A DNA stretch of 17,937 bases. It comes from Deltaproteobacteria bacterium. GTDB taxonomy: Bacteria > JAUYMQ01. This document shows, one piece after another, positions 7,940 through 15,232 of the stretch; position 1 is the stretch's first letter; the number at the start of each line of letters is the position of its first letter. The position numbers were made by a program, and so were the translations under genes. A model generated the notes under the pieces. The model had not been told where the DNA came from, made no database searches, and worked only from the letters and a program-made list of their open reading frames with translations. The stretch is from the NCBI GenBank assembly GCA_030698575.1, contig JAUYMQ010000139.1:1-17937 (forward strand). Direction: 5' to 3'.

Positions 7940-8691
7940 GCTTCGGCGGCCAGCGCAACCGGGTAGTTGCTCCATTCGCGACCTTCGAGCAGTCGCCCGC
8001 CCGATCGAGCCGTCCGGCCGCCCCATTGCTTCCAGAAAAATGCCACGCCCTTACGGACGCACAGATCTCTGAGCTCGCGAGCCCAGGCCGGATCGCAGGC
8101 GCGGTGGGTCGCGCCGCTCTCGCCGCCACCGATAACCCAGTCGATTCCGTCGAGGTCGAGACCATCGAGCGAGCCGAGGAGCGGCTCCGCGCTGATAAAA
8201 CGGACGGCAGCCGGGATGAGGCGCAGCGCGTCTGCCCGCGAGGCGACATTCATGTCTTCGATGGACGTCCCAATCCAGATGTTCTCGTTCCACGTCAGAC
8301 GATCGGCCAAGCGCAGGGCGCGCTCAGGCCGTTTGGTGAGCACCTGGAACTGATGCCAGTGTGCACGGTTCATGACGTCGAACACGCGTTGAATCAGATC
8401 GAGCGAGAAATGCGCGTGAAACACGTCGGACATGCTGTTGACGAACACTCGGCGCGGTTCCGGCCAGCGCAGGGGTTGATCGAGGCGCGCAGGCCAGAAG
8501 CGCGGAGCGAACGGGTCGGCGCGGTTGGCTGCCGTGTTCTTGAGTGGAGTGCCACGTAGATAGACGTCGCGGACTTTCGTGTGCGCCAGCGACAGTGCGT
8601 AGCAATTGTCGCAGCCGCGCGAAATCTTTGTGCACCCCGTCATGGGATTCCACGTCGCGTCCGTCCACTGAATGCCGGTTTTCAGTCCCAT
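7936..8691 (-). CDS. DUF5131 family protein (phage Gp37/Gp68-like)
   Basis: A 251-residue protein opening with GIQWTDATWNPMTGC and CTKISRGCDNCYA, a C-x6-C-x2-C cluster that is the hallmark of the DUF5131/Gp37-Gp68 family. Further family blocks are RVFVNSMSDVFH, FQVLTKRPERAL, IWIGTSIEDMNVASRADALRL, RFISAEPLLGSLDGLDLDGIDWVIGGGESG, and the C-terminal CVRKGVAFFWKQWGG. The fold resembles radical-SAM-like enzymes, and the cysteines may bind an iron-sulfur cluster. The family is common in phages and integrated elements, and its activity is not established. It starts at the ATG at 8691-8689. The frequent partner gene (three-Cys-motif protein TcmP) is absent, so the gene is isolated here. Confidence 0.92.
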   Translation of the reverse strand: MGLKTGIQWTDATWNPMTGCTKISRGCDNCYALSLAHTKVRDVYLRGTPLKNTAANRADPFAPRFWPARLDQPLRWPEPRRVFVNSMSDVFHAHFSLDLIQRVFDVMNRAHWHQFQVLTKRPERALRLADRLTWNENIWIGTSIEDMNVASRADALRLIPAAVRFISAEPLLGSLDGLDLDGIDWVIGGGESGATHRACDPAWARELRDLCVRKGVAFFWKQWGGRTARSGGRLLEGREWSNYPVALAAEA

Positions 8692-8901
8692 GGGACGCTC
8701 GAAGTTGCGAGTGGACGGCTACCGAATAGACACCGAAGATACGCCCAGAATACAATGGTCTACAAGCGTAGCTGTGTACAGCAGAACCTGCGCTTCGTTG
8801 GGCTGCAAACTCAACGAATGAGGGAACAGCAAGGTCGACGACGGATTTAGGCCACGCGTGCCGGCCGGCGCGAGCACCCTTCGCTGCGCTCAGGGCAGGT
8901 C

Positions 8902-9135
8902 GTGGGTGCGAGCGCCGATCTGCGGGCCGTGATGGCCGAGATCTCGGAGCAGGTGAAGGTGCTGGACGGGATCGTGCGCTATCGGTTCGGGGACAATGCC
9001 GAGCTGATGGGGGCGTGGGCCAGCGCGCACAGTGTGGTGGGGGCGTTCCGGTCTCAGGCGTCCTCACCCCCTGACCCCCTCTCCGTTCCGGAGAGGGGGA
9101 ACGAAGGGCCGGGCATCGTGAAGCCGGCGGCGTAG
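8902..9135 (+). pseudogene. C-terminal remnant of an unknown repeated gene, copy A
   Basis: The frame reads ADLRAVMAEISEQVKVLDGI then VRYRFGDNAELMGAWASAHS and ends GPGIVKPAA. It is probably only the end of a longer helical protein. 8904-9050 is almost identical to 11880-12026, with about six differences. A hairpin of 11 bp (9075-9085 with 9089-9099) is inserted in frame and is absent from copy B. The stop codon lies inside the first hairpin of repeat copy 3. Upstream, 8878-8899 contains CCCTTCGCTGCGCTCAGGGCAG, related to the REP-like repeats near mcp. An annotation pipeline may call a 77-residue gene from the GTG at 8902; I regard it as a fragment of unknown function. Confidence 0.5.
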
Positions 9136-9220
9136 GCTCACTCTCCCCAAGCCTACGCTAACGAGGCGCGGTGGGTGGAAGGTCATCCATCGCGCCTTTC
9201 CTTTCCGAAGCAGATCCTTC
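9130..9220 (+). repeat. Dispersed hairpin repeat, copy 3
   Basis: Two hairpins in a row. GCGTAGGC (9130-9137) pairs with GCCTACGC (9151-9158). AGGCGCGGTGGGTG (9164-9177) pairs with CATCCATCGCGCCT (9184-9197) over 14 positions with two G-T pairs. Homology to copy 4 continues to about CAGATCCTTCGC. From here to the protease start (about 9524) there is no credible gene. Confidence 0.82.
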
Positions 9221-9523
9221 GCTCCGCGCGCGTTCCACAAGAAGCCTAAAGGTGAGTTTGCTGGTCCGTGAGGAGGCGGTCGTGCTGATCCCTGCGACTG
9301 GCGACTCAGGCGCGGCTGTCGCGCCTTCGATCCGGCATGTGGCTATCGGCGTGCACCATGAAGCAGAGGATTGCAGTGGAATTGCCGCAAATCCACCCCT
9401 TCGTGCCGCAAAAACACCCTAACGCTGTCACGTGGCGGCCCCATCTTCGCAGCTGGAGCTGCGAGGTCCGGGTCGTTTAACACCTGTAGTGGGCCTTCAC
9501 TTCCGGGAACGGACGAGATCCGC

Positions 9524-11737
9524 ATGCTGCCAGATGGCTTGCCCCACCTACGAATTTCAACGGCTCTGGCACGCAGCGAAGCTGTCGTCGTGCGGGGGGG
9601 TGGCGATACGTACACCCGTGAAGACGTTGCCGCTCATAGTCGAGCCCTGCGAGCCGCCTTCGGGCGATCCCTCCAGAACTTTGAGGGAAAGTTAGACGCT
9701 GACCTGGCTGCTGACCTGATAGTGCAGGTGACCACAAGCCCCGGTAGATCCGCAGCAAAAGAGCGCCAACACCTGAAGAATCTAGGCTTTGAAATCGTTT
9801 CGCTGAGTTCCAGCGAATCCAATGTTGCCGTCGCAAGGATCAGCCGAGACCTCATCCCAAGGCTTGCTCAGAAGCTCGATCGATATGCCGACTCTAGTCG
9901 GCATATCGGCAAGACCAACTTCGCCGCTATCGAATCATTAACGCCCGTCTCCGTAGAACGAAAGATTGAACCAGGTCTTGCGGATGCGGCGAGAGAACAG
10001 GCTGTAAACTGCCTAGTAACGCTGTATGCATCACTTCCTACAGAGATGAAGGCGACCGTCGCAACCAGAATAGCTGGAGGTCTTCGAGAAAGAGGGAAGA
10101 GGGAAGTTGCTACCTACTCGTACGCGAACGGAATAGTGGGTATCGCCGCCACTCTAACGAGAGCTGAGATGACGGAAATAGGCGAACAATACATGTTTGT
10201 TCGATCATTCGAAAACAACACTGAGGTTGTCTCAGAAGCAGCGATTCAGGCTGATCCCGTTCCTGCAATAATACAAATTGAGCACGTGCAGTGCGAAATG
10301 CCGGCTGTTGTCGTTGATTCGGGCATCAATGGCAACTGCTCGTTGCTCGCGGGATTGGTGCTGAGAACTATTAATGAATTGCCTCAAGGGACCGCGGGCC
10401 CGCACGCAGCTCACGGGACGTTTATAGCCAGCCGGGTGATCTACGGCGACGACATTACCACTGTGCTGAACCACCGAGCGCTCCCTTGGTGCCCGGTCAT
10501 CGATGTTCAAGTCACGGGCATGGATAATGTTGGAAATCGGGTCTTTCACACGCCAGCAAAACTTGGGGAGATACTTCAAAGGGTCGTTCCCACGATAGCG
10601 AGTCAATCCAAGGTCGTAAATCTCTCTCTAGGGACGAATCCCATTGCAGAGGGACAATACTCTACGCTCGCACGACTGATAGACTTTCTGTCTCGCGAGC
10701 ACAAGGTACTGTTCATCATCTCTGCCGGAAACATTCAGAATCCGACCGCGAATCCTCCAGCACATTACCTGGACTCAAATAGCAGAATCCTTTCTCCCAG
10801 CGAGGCCCTACTGGCTCTCACCGTGGGCTCGATCGCACGTTTTTGTCAAGAGAATTGTGTAGCCCGCGAACGGGAGATCAGCCCTTTTTCGCGGAGGGGC
10901 CCGGGAGCAGACCGAGCATTAAAGCCTGAACTGGCCATGCATGGCGGCAACGTGGCTTTCGATGGGATGGGTTGGACCACGACCCCGATCGTCGCTGCGT
11001 ACGGCCTCGATCGGGACGGTGCGCATCTCTCTTACAACACTGGGACAAGCTTCTCGGCGCCCCTGGTCGCTCAGTTTGCAGTTAGGTTGTTCGACGCATA
11101 CCGAGGTGCCAGCCCAAACCTGGTTCGCGGTCTCTTGTGTCATTTTGCCGAGCCGGTACGTACTCCGTCTCCCGGTGCTCCTGTGGCGGCTCACGATTTT
11201 TGTGGCTTCGGAGAGCCGCGAATCCAGAATGCGCTCTTTGCCACCAACCACTCGTCGGCATACCTGTTTGAGGGGGAGATCGAGAAGGATACCTATTTGT
11301 ACATCCCCTTCCATGTTCCTCAAGAGCTGGTGAATGACCCAGCGTCTCGACTTAGGATTCGCGGTACCGTGGTATTCGACCCCCCAGTGAGTGCGGATGA
11401 CTCTGTCAATTATTCCCTGTGCCGCGTAGCGGCGCGGCTGAGGAAACGCGTTCAAGGTGGTCTTCGAGAACAGGCCATCGGTGGTGATGAAGAGGATGCG
11501 CTTTACCCTTGGAATCCTCTCATCCACTTTGAACACTCCTTTAGGCGCGGTTACGCCTCGGGTGAATGGGAACTTCGCCTAAGACTAATGACCCGTGGCG
11601 ACTTGGAGGCGGGCTTTCGACAGAGTGTTGCGGCGGTCATCGAGATCGTTGATGAAAGCGGCAGTGTTGATGTTCGAAACGCAATTCAGAACGAGGCGCC
11701 CGTTTTTGCACCGGTCCAACTTAGATTCGCGGCGTAA
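9524..11737 (+). CDS. Subtilisin-like (S8) serine protease, IetS-like
   Basis: 737 residues from the ATG at 9524, chosen because it begins MLPDGLPHLRIS, matching the PHL-type start of large S8 proteases that pair with an AAA ATPase; a TTG at 9371 would add 51 low-quality residues. The catalytic triad is D265 (VVVDSG), H297 (AAHGTF) and S511 (NTGTSFSAP), with oxyanion N403 (IISAGN). An N-terminal domain of about 250 residues and a beta-rich C-terminal domain flank the catalytic core. There is no signal peptide, so it acts in the cytoplasm. The layout resembles IetS, the protease of the IetAS toxin-antitoxin/anti-phage pair, but no IetA-like ATPase gene is present on either side. GC is visibly lower than in neighbouring genes, suggesting transfer. 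The protease assignment is firm; the IetS link is by architecture only. Confidence 0.9.
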   Translation: MLPDGLPHLRISTALARSEAVVVRGGGDTYTREDVAAHSRALRAAFGRSLQNFEGKLDADLAADLIVQVTTSPGRSAAKERQHLKNLGFEIVSLSSSESNVAVARISRDLIPRLAQKLDRYADSSRHIGKTNFAAIESLTPVSVERKIEPGLADAAREQAVNCLVTLYASLPTEMKATVATRIAGGLRERGKREVATYSYANGIVGIAATLTRAEMTEIGEQYMFVRSFENNTEVVSEAAIQADPVPAIIQIEHVQCEMPAVVVDSGINGNCSLLAGLVLRTINELPQGTAGPHAAHGTFIASRVIYGDDITTVLNHRALPWCPVIDVQVTGMDNVGNRVFHTPAKLGEILQRVVPTIASQSKVVNLSLGTNPIAEGQYSTLARLIDFLSREHKVLFIISAGNIQNPTANPPAHYLDSNSRILSPSEALLALTVGSIARFCQENCVAREREISPFSRRGPGADRALKPELAMHGGNVAFDGMGWTTTPIVAAYGLDRDGAHLSYNTGTSFSAPLVAQFAVRLFDAYRGASPNLVRGLLCHFAEPVRTPSPGAPVAAHDFCGFGEPRIQNALFATNHSSAYLFEGEIEKDTYLYIPFHVPQELVNDPASRLRIRGTVVFDPPVSADDSVNYSLCRVAARLRKRVQGGLREQAIGGDEEDALYPWNPLIHFEHSFRRGYASGEWELRLRLMTRGDLEAGFRQSVAAVIEIVDESGSVDVRNAIQNEAPVFAPVQLRFAA

Positions 11738-11759
11738 CACCAGAGAAGAGTAAAAAAAT

Positions 11760-11804
11760 GCGCTGAAGCGCCGGCTCGGCGAGAGCGGGAGCCCTGAAGG
11801 GCTC
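11760..11804. repeat. Tandem UGAA-loop hairpin element, copy 2
   Basis: GCGC-TGAA-GCGC (11760-11771), GCTC-GGCGA-GAGC (11774-11786) and GAGCCC-TGAA-GGGCTC (11789-11804). It begins 22 bases after the protease stop and could serve as its transcription end. The third stem differs from copy 1 at paired positions only. Confidence 0.65.
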
Positions 11805-11880
11805 ACCCGCGTCCCTTCGCTACGCTCAGGGCAGGCTCTTGAGGACGCGCGTAGTGGCCGAGCCGGCCCTTTAGGGCACG
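11805..11880. repeat. REP-like repeat debris left of copy B
   Basis: CCCTTCGCTACGCTCAGGGCAG (about 11815-11836, given here in shortened sense) matches 8878-8899 with one change. About 40 bases of unrelated GC-rich sequence separate it from the gene remnant, whereas at the first location it is directly adjacent. Confidence 0.45.
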
Positions 11881-12060
11881 GGTGCGAGCGCCGATCTGCG
11901 GGCCGTGATGGCCGAGATCTCCGAGCAGGTGAAGGTGCTGGACGGGATCGTGCGGTATCGGTTCAGTGACAATGCCGAGCTGATGGGCGCGTGGGCCAGC
12001 GCGCACAGTGTGGTGGGGCCGTTAGGTCCTCACCCCCTGACGAAGGGCCGGGCATCGTGA
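11881..12060 (+). pseudogene. C-terminal remnant of an unknown repeated gene, copy B
   Basis: The same protein end as copy A (ADLRAVMAEISEQVKVLDGI then VRYRFSDNAELMGAWASAHS). About ten bases are missing near 12024, which shifts the frame and gives an early TGA at 12058-12060. The DNA for the original ending GIVKPAA is still present out of frame. This copy is clearly broken. Confidence 0.6.
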
Positions 12061-12068
12061 AGCCGGCG

Positions 12069-12170
12069 GCGTAGGCTCACTCTCCCCAAGCCTACGCTAA
12101 CGAGGCGCGGTGGGTGGATGGTCATCCATCGCGCCTTCCCCGTTCCCAGAGCAGATCCTTCGCGCAGCGA
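12069..12170 (+). repeat. Dispersed hairpin repeat, copy 4
   Basis: GCGTAGGC (12069-12076) pairs with GCCTACGC (12090-12097), and AGGCGCGGTGGGTG (12103-12116) with CATCCATCGCGCCT (12123-12136). It is nearly identical to copy 3 through CAGATCCTTCGC at about 12170. Confidence 0.82.
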
Positions 12171-12305
12171 GCGCCGGCCGAAGGCCGCGCGCAGCTGAAC
12201 CCGCGACCCCCTGACGCGGAGCCGGCGCGCAGCGCCGGCGGAGCGGACGCGGTGGGGCTGGGATGGGTGGGGGCGTCAGCCCCATGCGACTCGTTAGGGA
12301 ACCGA
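12171..12305. other. Gene-free GC-rich hairpins left of the IS110 element
   Basis: GCCGGCGC-GCA-GCGCCGGC (12221-12239) is a perfect 8-bp hairpin. GGGGCTG (12254-12260) pairs with CAGCCCC (12277-12283). No reading frame here is convincing. The left end of the IS110 element probably lies within or just after this stretch, but I could not fix it to a base. Confidence 0.5.
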
Positions 12306-12495
12306 GTTACGACACCGAGTAGCAATCACGCGAGGTCCTGGGCGTCGGTGTCGTAACAGCGGACCCGAAGATCAACCGAGTGTCGTGAGAAACACCCCTA
12401 TTGGTAGATAGGGGTCGAGGGTCCCACTTCCGCTCGTAGCGCGTCCGGGTCACCGGGCGCACCCTCGGAGCTCACCTTTAGCCCCAGGGGGCTCC
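12306..12495 (+). ncRNA. Candidate IS110 bridge RNA region
   Basis: IS110 elements encode a structured bridge RNA in the non-coding end ahead of the transposase. Here that region contains a perfect 13-bp hairpin (12306-12318 with 12345-12357), then ACCCCTA-TTGGTAGA-TAGGGGT (12394-12415). Next comes a stem CGAGGGT/ACCCTCG (12416-12422 with 12461-12467) that encloses a 16-base internal loop and a bulged hairpin (12439-12460). A stem-loop followed by a long stem with an internal loop recalls the known bridge RNA layout. A last hairpin, GCCC-CAGG-GGGC (12481-12492), covers the transposase ribosome binding site. The exact ends and loops are not determined. Confidence 0.5.
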
Positions 12496-13746
12496 ATGAT
12501 CTCCTTCCCCAAGCGTGAGCGCGCCCACCATGCCGCGGCCTGCGTCGGCGTCGATGCCGGCAAGTTCTCCCACACGTTGGTCGTCCGTCCGCAGCACCAG
12601 CCTGATTCCAAGCCGTTCAGCTTTCCGACCACCCGCAGCGGGTTTGACACGGCGGTCGCCTTCATCCGGCAACAAGTCCCGGGCGCCGCGGCTACGACGA
12701 TCCTCGTCGGCATCGAGTTCGCCGGGAACTACGGCTTCACCTTCGCCCACTACCTCGCCCAGCTCGGCTTCCCGATCGTGAGCGTGCTCCCCGCGCATAC
12801 GAAGCGCTGGAAGGACGTCGCGCACAACCAGCCCCTGAAGACCGACGCGAAAGACGCCGGCACCATCACCGATCTCTTGGCCCAGGGGCACTTCGTCACC
12901 TTCCCGTTCCTGTCGCCCGCGTACGCCGATCTGCGCTACCTGGTCACGGCACGGGAGCGACTCTCGCTGCTCCGCCGCGGGGCGATCACGCAGCTCCGCA
13001 CGCTGATCCAGGTGGTCTTCCCCGAGTTCGAGGCCCTCTTTCCGCTCATCGCCAAGAAGACGCCGTTCACCGTGCTCCGGACCTTCCCGACGCCCCAGGA
13101 CCTGCTCGACGCCACGAGGACCAAATTGCTGCGCGTCCTGAAGACCGCCAGCCGCGGCCACCTCGGCGCCGAGACCTACGACAAACTCGTCGCGGCGGCC
13201 CGGGCCACCCTCGGGCTCCCCGGCGCCCAAGCCCGCCTCCGACAAGAGATCCTGCTCACCCTCGAGCGGATCGCGTTGTTCGAGCGGCAGATCAAGGCCC
13301 TCGAGACCGAGCTCGTGGAAGCCCTCCAGGCCGTCCCGGAGACGCCGTATCTCCTGAGCATCCCCAAGGTCGCGCCCGTGACCGCCGCTGTCTTCCTCGG
13401 CTCGATCGGCGACCCGCGCGCCTATGAGGCGGGGGAGCAGATCCTTCGGGTCGCTGGCCTCTCGCTGATCGAGCGCTCGAGCGGCGTGCTCCGGGGCACG
13501 AAGCGCATCTCCAAACGCGGGCGGCCGCTGCTGCGCCAGGCCGCCTACATGTTCGCGGTCCGCAGCATCACGAAGGGCAGCCTCTTCCGCGCCGAGTACG
13601 ACGCCCTCTGCCGGCGCAACGGGGGCGTCAAAATGAAAGCCGTGGTCGCCGTGATGCGCTCCGGGCTGCGGCTGCTGTACAGCATCGCCCGCGATCGGCG
13701 GCTGTTCACCATCGCGCCGCCGGCCGTGCGGCGGGTGGCGGCATGA
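12496..13746 (+). CDS. tnpA: IS110 family transposase (RNA-guided DEDD recombinase)
   Basis: 416 residues. The N-terminal RuvC-like DEDD domain has D20 (VGVDAGK), E73 (VGIEFAGNYG), D116 and D119 (KTDAKDAG). The C-terminal Transposase_20 domain contains IPKVAPVTAAVFLGSIGDP and GLSLIERSSGVLRGTKRISKRG, with the nucleophile at S327 or S328. All residues needed for activity are present, and the frame is intact to the TGA at 13744-13746. These enzymes insert the element with the help of a bridge RNA that pairs with target and donor DNA. AGGGGG four bases ahead of the ATG is a ribosome binding site partly hidden in a hairpin. High GC matches the host. Confidence 0.96.
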   Translation: MISFPKRERAHHAAACVGVDAGKFSHTLVVRPQHQPDSKPFSFPTTRSGFDTAVAFIRQQVPGAAATTILVGIEFAGNYGFTFAHYLAQLGFPIVSVLPAHTKRWKDVAHNQPLKTDAKDAGTITDLLAQGHFVTFPFLSPAYADLRYLVTARERLSLLRRGAITQLRTLIQVVFPEFEALFPLIAKKTPFTVLRTFPTPQDLLDATRTKLLRVLKTASRGHLGAETYDKLVAAARATLGLPGAQARLRQEILLTLERIALFERQIKALETELVEALQAVPETPYLLSIPKVAPVTAAVFLGSIGDPRAYEAGEQILRVAGLSLIERSSGVLRGTKRISKRGRPLLRQAAYMFAVRSITKGSLFRAEYDALCRRNGGVKMKAVVAVMRSGLRLLYSIARDRRLFTIAPPAVRRVAA

Positions 13747-14218
13747 TCTGAGCTGACGGCAGTTCGGCTGGCCGGCCGGGACGACGGAGCCCGTTGTGAG
13801 TCGAGGCAGCCTCTGGGCTGGCCTCCCATGTGCCAGTGGCTCCCCCGGCCGAGCGTCCGCTTGAGTCTCCGATAACGGGGTGTCGAGGGTCGCGCTCCGC
13901 GAGGAACGCCACGCCTCCGAGTTGGGCTAGGATCGAGCTACGCGGCGCGCGCCGGTCGCTGCTCTTTGAAAACTGTTGGAATCAATTGAGCCTTGGGCCC
14001 GGCGCGGATCCGCGCTGTGAGCTGCGGCGTGCTCACGCATGGCCGCCGGCAAAACACTCGATCGCGACCGGGCCCAGCGGGCGGCTGTTGCGCGCTCCTG
14101 AGTTAGGGCCCGGCGCGGATCCGATAACCCATTGGACGGGCGCGTCGCGTGCCGCGTCCGACATGACACGTGATCGCGCCGACGCTACATGGGGCCCACC
14201 GCATAACGATTCTGCGTC
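13747..14218. other. Gene-free stretch right of IS110
   Basis: No credible gene; the open frames here lack start context and family features. It contains the right end of the IS110 element, the segment GCTCTTTGAAAACTG (about 13960), and two copies of an 18-base direct repeat (separate entry). Confidence 0.55.
13995..14123. repeat. 18-base direct repeat pair
   Basis: GGGCCCGGCGCGGATCCG occurs exactly at 13995-14012 and 14106-14123, 111 bases apart. It bounds a 93-base segment without a recognisable gene. It may mark an insertion or deletion product near the IS end. Confidence 0.7.
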
Positions 14219-14653
14219 CTAGGAGTGTGGAGAACCCGCAGAAGAAATCCGGGATGCGTCGAGACGTCTCCTAGGCAATTGGTGCAGGAGACCATACGTC
14301 AGAATCGCAATGATGAAAGGTGCGACTGCCGTCCTGCTGGTTACTAAGTCCCGCGCTGGCTGACCGGCCATGAACGCACCGAGGAACACGACCATTGAGA
14401 TGGCTCTCAGGAGAGCCGGATGCGAGCCCATCTGAGTACGTGATATCAGCATCATACTCAGGACTTGGGCGACGCATGCCAAGAGTGCCAGAGGCAGGCT
14501 GAGGATCAGTAAGAACACCAACCCGGAAGCTGAAGGTATTTCAGCACCCGTGGTAAAGTGATTTACCAGCGTGATTCCCCCGAGCCAAATGACGCCCAGG
14601 GCGGCAAGCGCCAGGAACAGATTAAACGCGAGTTGCTTCAGCACTCCACGCAT
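14219..14653 (-). CDS. Four-helix membrane protein, candidate RHS-toxin immunity protein
   Basis: 144 residues from the ATG at 14653, chosen because GGGAGGA stands seven bases ahead; the open frame extends 35 codons upstream without such a signal. Four hydrophobic segments are visible at about 8-30, 43-70, 80-97 and 108-125, with a short basic C-terminal tail (HQLPRRRLD). No family is recognised. It starts 23 bases after the stop of the RHS C-terminal fragment, on the same strand, exactly where the cognate immunity gene of a polymorphic toxin lies. If that holds, the toxin would act at or through the inner membrane. The immunity role is inferred from position alone. Confidence 0.6.
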   Translation of the reverse strand: MRGVLKQLAFNLFLALAALGVIWLGGITLVNHFTTGAEIPSASGLVFLLILSLPLALLACVAQVLSMMLISRTQMGSHPALLRAISMVVFLGAFMAGQPARDLVTSRTAVAPFIIAILTYGLLHQLPRRRLDASRISSAGSPHS

Positions 14654-14676
14654 TTGCGTTCCTCCCTGGGAAGCAC

Positions 14677-15216
14677 CTACGGATATTTCAAAGGTTTCCG
14701 AAAATCGAACAAGTCGATCGGAGACGATCCACCGTGTGGCGTGCCGATCAGTTGCCACTGACCACCGCGCATAACGTACGCCGCGTGAGCCGGGAACCTC
14801 GTTATCGATCCTGACATCGTGTAGCTTCCATTGGCGTCGGGAGTGAACGTCAACGAGCCGTTGATGTCAGGATTCGGTACGACGCCGGCGATCTTGGCAG
14901 AGTTTGTGAAATTGAAGTCAACACTGATCCCGCCGCCCGCGGCCGCCCTGGCGGTCATGTGGTTACCATCTGATGGTGCGTAACATCCTCCGCCGGCCGC
15001 AAAACATGACTCATTTGGAATGAAGAAGCTCGCGGAGGGCTGGGATGGCATCAAATACATCTGCGCACGCGACTGATCTGGCGACGCATTAGCGTCAAAT
15101 GTCCGGCCATCCCCCTTCCAGATGAGAGTGGTTTTACCTTCAATGAAGAGGTCGACACAGATAGCGCCCTCACGTACCTTCTTCTCGCATAACCCGAACG
15201 GATCGGTAAAGGCTAC
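14677..15216 (-). pseudogene. RHS-family toxin C-terminal fragment
   Basis: An open frame of 179 codons begins VAFTDPFGLC right after an in-frame TGA (15219-15217). TDPFGL is the motif that ends the RHS core and marks the junction with the variable toxin tip. After it come about 165 residues of tip domain, including CVDLFIEGKTTLIWKGDG, four later cysteines near ESCFAAGGGCYAP, and a beta-rich end with GSYTMSGSITRFPAHAAYV and LFDFRKPLKYP. Nothing of the RHS barrel remains upstream, and the first ATG is at 15060, so this is an orphan toxin tip or silent cassette, not a full toxin. The toxin activity is not recognised. Gene callers may report only 127 residues from 15060. Confidence 0.7.
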
Positions 15217-15232
15217 TCACAGCACGCATACG

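Larger units (their letters stand above)
12300..13900 (+). mobile_element. IS110-family insertion sequence (approximate limits)
   Basis: The element comprises the transposase and the structured upstream region. IS110 elements usually lack terminal inverted repeats and make few or no target duplications, so the ends cannot be read directly. The 10-mer GTCGAGGGTC occurs in the left non-coding part (12414-12423) and again at 13882-13891, one possible hint of matching ends. It sits just beyond repeat copy 4. Confidence 0.5.

Noticed and set aside
9371-9523. Extended N-terminus of the protease from TTG 9371
   Set aside because: The added residues are cysteine/serine-rich without family similarity, and the family-like start PHLRIS follows the ATG at 9524.
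6923-12170. Repeats as integron attC sites
   Set aside because: The CGCTAAC and GTTAGCG stretches do not fit the RYYYAAC and GTTRRRY core rules, the hairpins are perfect without the extrahelical bases expected of attC, and no integrase gene is in the window.
13960-13980. GCTCTTTGAAAACTG as a boxA or rRNA leader
   Set aside because: It resembles antitermination leader sequence, but no rRNA or CRISPR repeat follows, so the likeness is probably accidental.
13830-14222. Plus-strand open frame of 130 codons right of IS110
   Set aside because: It spans the 18-base repeats, has no ribosome binding site, no domain and unbiased low-complexity composition.
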